Positions 60,354-64,000 of a stretch of DNA of 64,000 nucleotides are shown here, in pieces. The notes under the pieces are model-generated. The model did no database searches. It was not told where the DNA came from and saw nothing but the letters and a program-made list of their open reading frames with translations. Origin of the DNA: Gallibacterium melopsittaci. GTDB lineage: Bacteria; Pseudomonadota; Gammaproteobacteria; Enterobacterales; Pasteurellaceae. The position numbers were made by a program, and so were the translations under genes. Where the stretch lies: positions 1 through 64,000 of the forward strand of contig NZ_JBHLWA010000024.1 of the NCBI RefSeq assembly GCF_042433085.1. Reading direction: 5' to 3'. How positions within the stretch are numbered: position 1 is the first letter of the stretch; every line of letters starts with the position of its first letter.

Positions 60354-62024
60354 TTACTTAGTAATACGCTTATATTTAATCCGTTTTGGTTGCACGGCTT
60401 CCGCACCAAAGGTTTTCTTCTTCCACTCTTCATAATCCGTAAAGTTTCCTTCATAGAAAGTCACTTTACCCTCATCACCGTAATCGAGAATGTGGGTTGC
60501 AATACGGTCTAAGAACCAACGGTCGTGCGAAATCACCATAACACAACCTGGAAATTCTAAAATCGCATTTTCTAATGCACGCAAGGTTTCCACATCAAGA
60601 TCATTGGTTGGTTCGTCAAGCAGTAACACATTCCCACCACGTTGGAGTAGTTTGGCGAGATGTAAACGACCACGTTCACCACCTGATAGCTCACCAACAC
60701 GTTTTTGCTGATCGACACCTTTAAAGTTAAAACGACCGACATAAGCACGGCTAGGAATTTCAAAGTTACCAATCTTCATAATATCTAAACCACCAGAAAC
60801 TTCTTCCCAGACGGTTTTGCTATTATCCATATTATCTCTAAACTGTTCGACAGAAGAGAGGACAACGGTATCCCCTAAGGTAATTGAACCGCTGTCAGGT
60901 TGTTCTTGCCCAGACAACATTCTAAACAGGGTAGATTTACCTGCACCATTTGCCCCGATAATGCCTACAATCGCTCCTTTAGGAATACTGAATGAAAGAT
61001 TGTCAATCAGAGTACGATCACCAAAAGATTTCGATAAATTTGCCACTTCAATAACTTTATCCCCTAAGCGTGGACCAGGTGGAATAAAGAGTTCGTTGGT
61101 TTCATTTCGTTTTTGATATTCGCCAGAATTAAGCTCTTCAAAACGTGCCATACGTGCTTTACTTTTTGCTTGGCGACCTTTTGGATTTTGACGCACCCAT
61201 TCAAGTTCTTTCTCAATCGATTTTTGACGAGCAGATTCAGTTGCTGCTTCTTGGGCTAAACGTTTCTCTTTTTGTTCCAACCAAGAAGAGTAGTTACCTT
61301 CCCAAGGAATACCTTCACCACGGTCTAATTCAAGAATCCAACCAGCAACGTTATCAAGGAAGTAACGGTCGTGGGTAATCGCTACCACGGTTCCTTCATA
61401 ATCGTGTAAGAAACGTTCTAACCAAGCGACTGATTCTGCATCTAAGTGGTTAGTTGGTTCATCAAGCAATAACATATCTGGTTTTTCTAATAATAGACGG
61501 CAAAGTGCAACACGGCGGCGTTCACCCCCAGAAAGATGTTCAATTTTGCTATCCCAATCAGGTAAACGTAACGCATCTGCAGCACGTTCTAATTGATTTT
61601 GTAAATTATGTCCATCGTGTGCTTGAATAATAGCTTCTAACGTAGCTTGTTCCGCTGCAAGTTTATCGAAATCCGCCTCTGGATCAGCATATAACGCATA
61701 AACTTCATCTAAACGAGTTAATGCTGTTTTTACTTCTACAACAGCTTCTTCAATTGCTTCTCGTACAGTTTGTTCTGGGGAGAGTTTCGGCTCTTGTGGC
61801 AGATAACCGATTTTGATACCTGGCTGTGGACGAGCTTCCCCCTCAAACTCTTGATCGACACCCGCCATAATTCGTAAAAGGGTAGATTTTCCCGCACCAT
61901 TTAAACCTAAAACACCAATTTTGGCACCAGGAAAAAAGCTCAAAGAAATATCTTTTAAAATTTGACGCTTCGGTGGCACAACTTTGCTCACGCGATGCAT
62001 AGTATAAACAAATTGTGTTGACAT
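60354..62024 (-). CDS. ettA: Energy-dependent translational throttle protein EttA
   Basis: EttA is an ABC-F ATPase that binds the ribosomal E site and gates elongation according to ATP level. Two ABC domains have Walker A GLNGAGKST and GANGAGKST, signatures LSGGERRRVALCRLL and LSGGERGRLHLAKLL, and Walker B LLLDEPTNHLD and LLLDEPTNDLD. The linker between them (about 240-320) is the P-site tRNA-interaction motif, and an arm insert lies in domain 1. The ATG giving MSTQFVYTMHRVSK yields 556 residues, like E. coli EttA. Confidence 0.96.
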   Translation of the reverse strand: MSTQFVYTMHRVSKVVPPKRQILKDISLSFFPGAKIGVLGLNGAGKSTLLRIMAGVDQEFEGEARPQPGIKIGYLPQEPKLSPEQTVREAIEEAVVEVKTALTRLDEVYALYADPEADFDKLAAEQATLEAIIQAHDGHNLQNQLERAADALRLPDWDSKIEHLSGGERRRVALCRLLLEKPDMLLLDEPTNHLDAESVAWLERFLHDYEGTVVAITHDRYFLDNVAGWILELDRGEGIPWEGNYSSWLEQKEKRLAQEAATESARQKSIEKELEWVRQNPKGRQAKSKARMARFEELNSGEYQKRNETNELFIPPGPRLGDKVIEVANLSKSFGDRTLIDNLSFSIPKGAIVGIIGANGAGKSTLFRMLSGQEQPDSGSITLGDTVVLSSVEQFRDNMDNSKTVWEEVSGGLDIMKIGNFEIPSRAYVGRFNFKGVDQQKRVGELSGGERGRLHLAKLLQRGGNVLLLDEPTNDLDVETLRALENAILEFPGCVMVISHDRWFLDRIATHILDYGDEGKVTFYEGNFTDYEEWKKKTFGAEAVQPKRIKYKRITK

Positions 62025-62203
62025 AGTTCTCACTTTGTTTGTGGTTAGATAAAAAGGTGCATATTCTACTTGAAATTCTGCGTTTTGACTATTTTAGTCG
62101 GAAGTTTTCTGCACAAAAAAAATCAGATTTATGGCACAATACGAAGTCGATCAAATGATCTTCAGCACAACACTAACATCAACTTTTAATTTGAGGAAAC
62201 TAA

Positions 62204-63382
62204 ATGTCAAGACTATTAAATTTTGTGATGATCTCACCGCATTTCCCTACAAATTTCGAAACGTTCGCTGTACGCTTACGAGAGAATGGCTTTAACACAT
62301 TAGGCATTGCCGATGTACCTTATGAATCGTTAAGTGAGGGATTGCGTAACGCACTAACAGAATATTATCGTGTTGATAATATGGAAGATTATGATCAAGT
62401 TTATCGAGCCCTTGGTTATTTTGCCCATAAGTATGGACGCATTGATCGGATTGAATCACATAATGAATATTGGCTAGAACTTGATGCCAAATTGCGTACT
62501 GATTTTAATGTATTCGGTTACAAAACTAGCGATATGAATACTATTAAAATCAAATCGCAAATGAAAGAGATTTTCCGTACGACAGGACTAAAAGTGGCGA
62601 AAGGACGAGTCTTTAAAGATGATGACGATGCTCGTCAATTAGCACAAGAATTGAAATTTCCTGTGATTATCAAACCAAATTCTGGTGTAGGGGCTAGTGA
62701 TACCTATAAGATCAAATCTCGTGATGAATTAGAAGCATTTTTTGGCTATAAAAATCCAGCGGTGGAATACATAATGGAAGAGTTTATCGATGGTGATATT
62801 GTCACCTTTGATGGCTTAACCGATATTAACGGCAATATTGTATTCTATTCTAGCCTTGAATATTCCGAAGCAGTATTAGATACCATTGCCAAAGATGGTG
62901 ATATGTTCTATTACGTTCCACGGGAAATTTCTCCACAATTAATTGAGTTAGGTAAACAGTGTGTAGCAGCGTTTAAAGTGCGGGAACGTTTTTTCCATTT
63001 TGAATTTTTCCGTGTGAAGAAAACTCAGGAATTAATGCCATTAGAAATTAATTGCCGTCCACCAGGTGGGTTAACGATTGATATGTGGAACTATGCGAAT
63101 GATTTTGATGTATTTAATGAATATGCCCATATCGTTAAAGAAAATAAATTTTATGCACAAATTACCCACCCGTGGAATGTGGTTTATATCTCACGCAAAG
63201 CCAATAAAAATTATCAAAACGCCATTCAGGCAATTTGTGAACGTTTTTCAGATAACATTATTAGTGTACAAAATGTACCAGGTATTTTTGCCAAAATTAT
63301 GGGCGAAGAGGGGATTTTGGCTCGCACAGAAACGATTGAACAAATGCGTGAAATTATTCAATTTGCGCACGTTAAACAATAA
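62204..63382 (+). CDS. ATP-grasp ligase of unknown substrate
   Basis: The 392-residue protein has an ATP-grasp fold: an N-terminal pre-grasp domain, the ATP loop FPVIIKPNSGVGASDTYKI (about 152-170), a second lysine/glutamate stretch around EYIMEEFIDGDIVTFDG (about 188-204) and the metal-binding MPLEINCRPPGG with Glu281 and Asn283. Such enzymes join a carboxylate to an amine or thiol through an acylphosphate. The substrate is unknown. It starts a probable operon (GAGGAAACTAA before the ATG), with a hydrolase gene 11 bases downstream. It is divergent from ettA. Confidence 0.85.
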   Translation: MSRLLNFVMISPHFPTNFETFAVRLRENGFNTLGIADVPYESLSEGLRNALTEYYRVDNMEDYDQVYRALGYFAHKYGRIDRIESHNEYWLELDAKLRTDFNVFGYKTSDMNTIKIKSQMKEIFRTTGLKVAKGRVFKDDDDARQLAQELKFPVIIKPNSGVGASDTYKIKSRDELEAFFGYKNPAVEYIMEEFIDGDIVTFDGLTDINGNIVFYSSLEYSEAVLDTIAKDGDMFYYVPREISPQLIELGKQCVAAFKVRERFFHFEFFRVKKTQELMPLEINCRPPGGLTIDMWNYANDFDVFNEYAHIVKENKFYAQITHPWNVVYISRKANKNYQNAIQAICERFSDNIISVQNVPGIFAKIMGEEGILARTETIEQMREIIQFAHVKQ

Positions 63383-63393
63383 GAGGAAAGAGT

Positions 63394-64000
63394 ATGCACT
63401 TTGAAAGAAGAAGTCATTGGAGTGGTGAGCTTGGTTGTGAAATGCACTTTAATGTTTATGGTCACGCTGGCAAACCGATTATCGTATTTCCGTCATCAGG
63501 TGGCAGCCATAATGAATATGCAGATTTTGGTATGATTGAAGCCTGTCGTTCTTTTATTGATCGAGGGTTAGTAAAATTCTATACCCCAGACTCATTGGAT
63601 AAAGAATCTTGGCTGGCAGTTAATAAATCAGGGCACGATATGGCATTAGCACATAATGCTTATGATCGTTATATTGTGCATGAATTGGTGCCATTAATTC
63701 GTTATGAATCAGAGTGGAGTGGTGCAATGATAGCAACAGGTTGTAGTATGGGCGCATTCCATACTATTAATTTTGCGTTACGTCATCCTGATCTGTTTGA
63801 TATTGCGATTGCCTTAAGTGGCGTCTATGATGCCCGTTTCTTTACAGGTGAGTTCTATGGTGATCAAACTGTCTATTTTAACTCACCAATCGATTATCTT
63901 TGGGGACAATATGATAGCTGGTTCTTAGATCGTTATCGGCAAAATCATTATATTGTGGCAGTGGGACAAGGAGCGTGGGAAGAACAGCATATTGCAGATA
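63394..64000 (+). CDS. Alpha/beta-hydrolase (esterase-like), cut by window edge
   Basis: The frame starts at an ATG preceded by GAGGAAAG and stays open to the window end (202 codons seen). FNVYGHAGKPIIVFPSSGGS is the first strand with oxyanion region. The nucleophile elbow is TGCSMGAF with Ser118, followed by HPDLFDIAIALSGVYDA as in esterase-D-like proteins. It starts 11 bases after the ATP-grasp gene and is surely co-transcribed with it. I believe it belongs to the COG4947-type esterase group, from memory only. The C-terminal Asp/His of the triad would lie partly beyond the edge. Confidence 0.83.
   Translation, partial: MHFERRSHWSGELGCEMHFNVYGHAGKPIIVFPSSGGSHNEYADFGMIEACRSFIDRGLVKFYTPDSLDKESWLAVNKSGHDMALAHNAYDRYIVHELVPLIRYESEWSGAMIATGCSMGAFHTINFALRHPDLFDIAIALSGVYDARFFTGEFYGDQTVYFNSPIDYLWGQYDSWFLDRYRQNHYIVAVGQGAWEEQHIAD

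Noticed and set aside
1..64000. tRNA, rRNA, transposase or prophage genes
   Set aside because: I looked through the gaps for tRNA T-loops, IS ends and phage proteins and saw none; short tRNAs could still be missed by eye.

Overview
This is a continuous stretch of bacterial chromosome with low GC content, packed with housekeeping genes on both strands. No rRNA, tRNA, prophage or insertion sequence was seen. Protein sequences and gene order point to the family Pasteurellaceae (gamma-proteobacteria). GyrA, Der, PrfA, NusB and RibH resemble Haemophilus influenzae most closely. Blocks such as prfA-prmC-sirB1-kdsA-hydroxyacid dehydrogenase-lolC/D/E-aroG, nuclease-lrgA-lrgB, and ribH-nusB-thiL-pgpA-LysE also follow the Haemophilus order as I remember it. 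Genus and species cannot be fixed from the window. The 9-base DNA uptake words typical of the family are almost absent (about four perfect copies by eye), which argues against a strongly uptake-biased lineage such as H. influenzae itself.

Layout. 1-336: gene-free left end with a hairpin and one isolated copy of a type I-F-like CRISPR repeat. 337-4246: a MetE-like methyltransferase under MetJ boxes, then gyrA. 4333-6436: modF divergent from a UmuD-like gene under two LexA boxes. 6591-9829: emrRAB drug-efflux operon. 10035-12429: a quinone reductase, hpt and metX, the last under five tandem MetJ boxes. 12738-18116: fumC, der, an EamA-type transporter, folC. 18164-22480: lolB-ispE-prs, grpE, nadK. 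22554-25554: SOS-controlled recN and a TyrR-type tyrP. 25921-37213: prfA-prmC-sirB1, kdsA, a 2-hydroxyacid dehydrogenase, contiguous lolCDE, aroG, and hslVU behind a sigma-32 promoter. 37283-44407: cytochrome b562, the csdA-csdE sulfur-transfer pair behind a secreted nuclease, lrgAB, an acetyltransferase, cls, an MFS carrier. 44515-52704: the spermidine/putrescine importer, with potD separated from potABC by ppk-ppx and a small membrane protein. 52977-57053: pepT, sohB, yoaH, an ElyC/YdcF-type protein, matP. 57045-60203: LysE-type exporter, pgpA, thiL, nusB, ribH. 60354-64000: ettA and a divergent ATP-grasp ligase plus alpha/beta-hydrolase pair that runs off the right edge.

Regulation can be read in several places: MetJ (two operators), LexA (two), TyrR, a Pho-like box at ppk-ppx, an FNR-like box at pepT, a CRP-like site at lrgAB and a sigma-32 promoter at hslVU. 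Factor-independent terminators close most transcription units.

The points most worth a second look are the orphan I-F-like repeat, a UmuD homologue that has lost both catalytic residues yet keeps a double LexA operator, a NusB carrying an in-frame diverged tandem duplication, the ATP-grasp/hydrolase unit, and the unusual pot/ppk-ppx arrangement.
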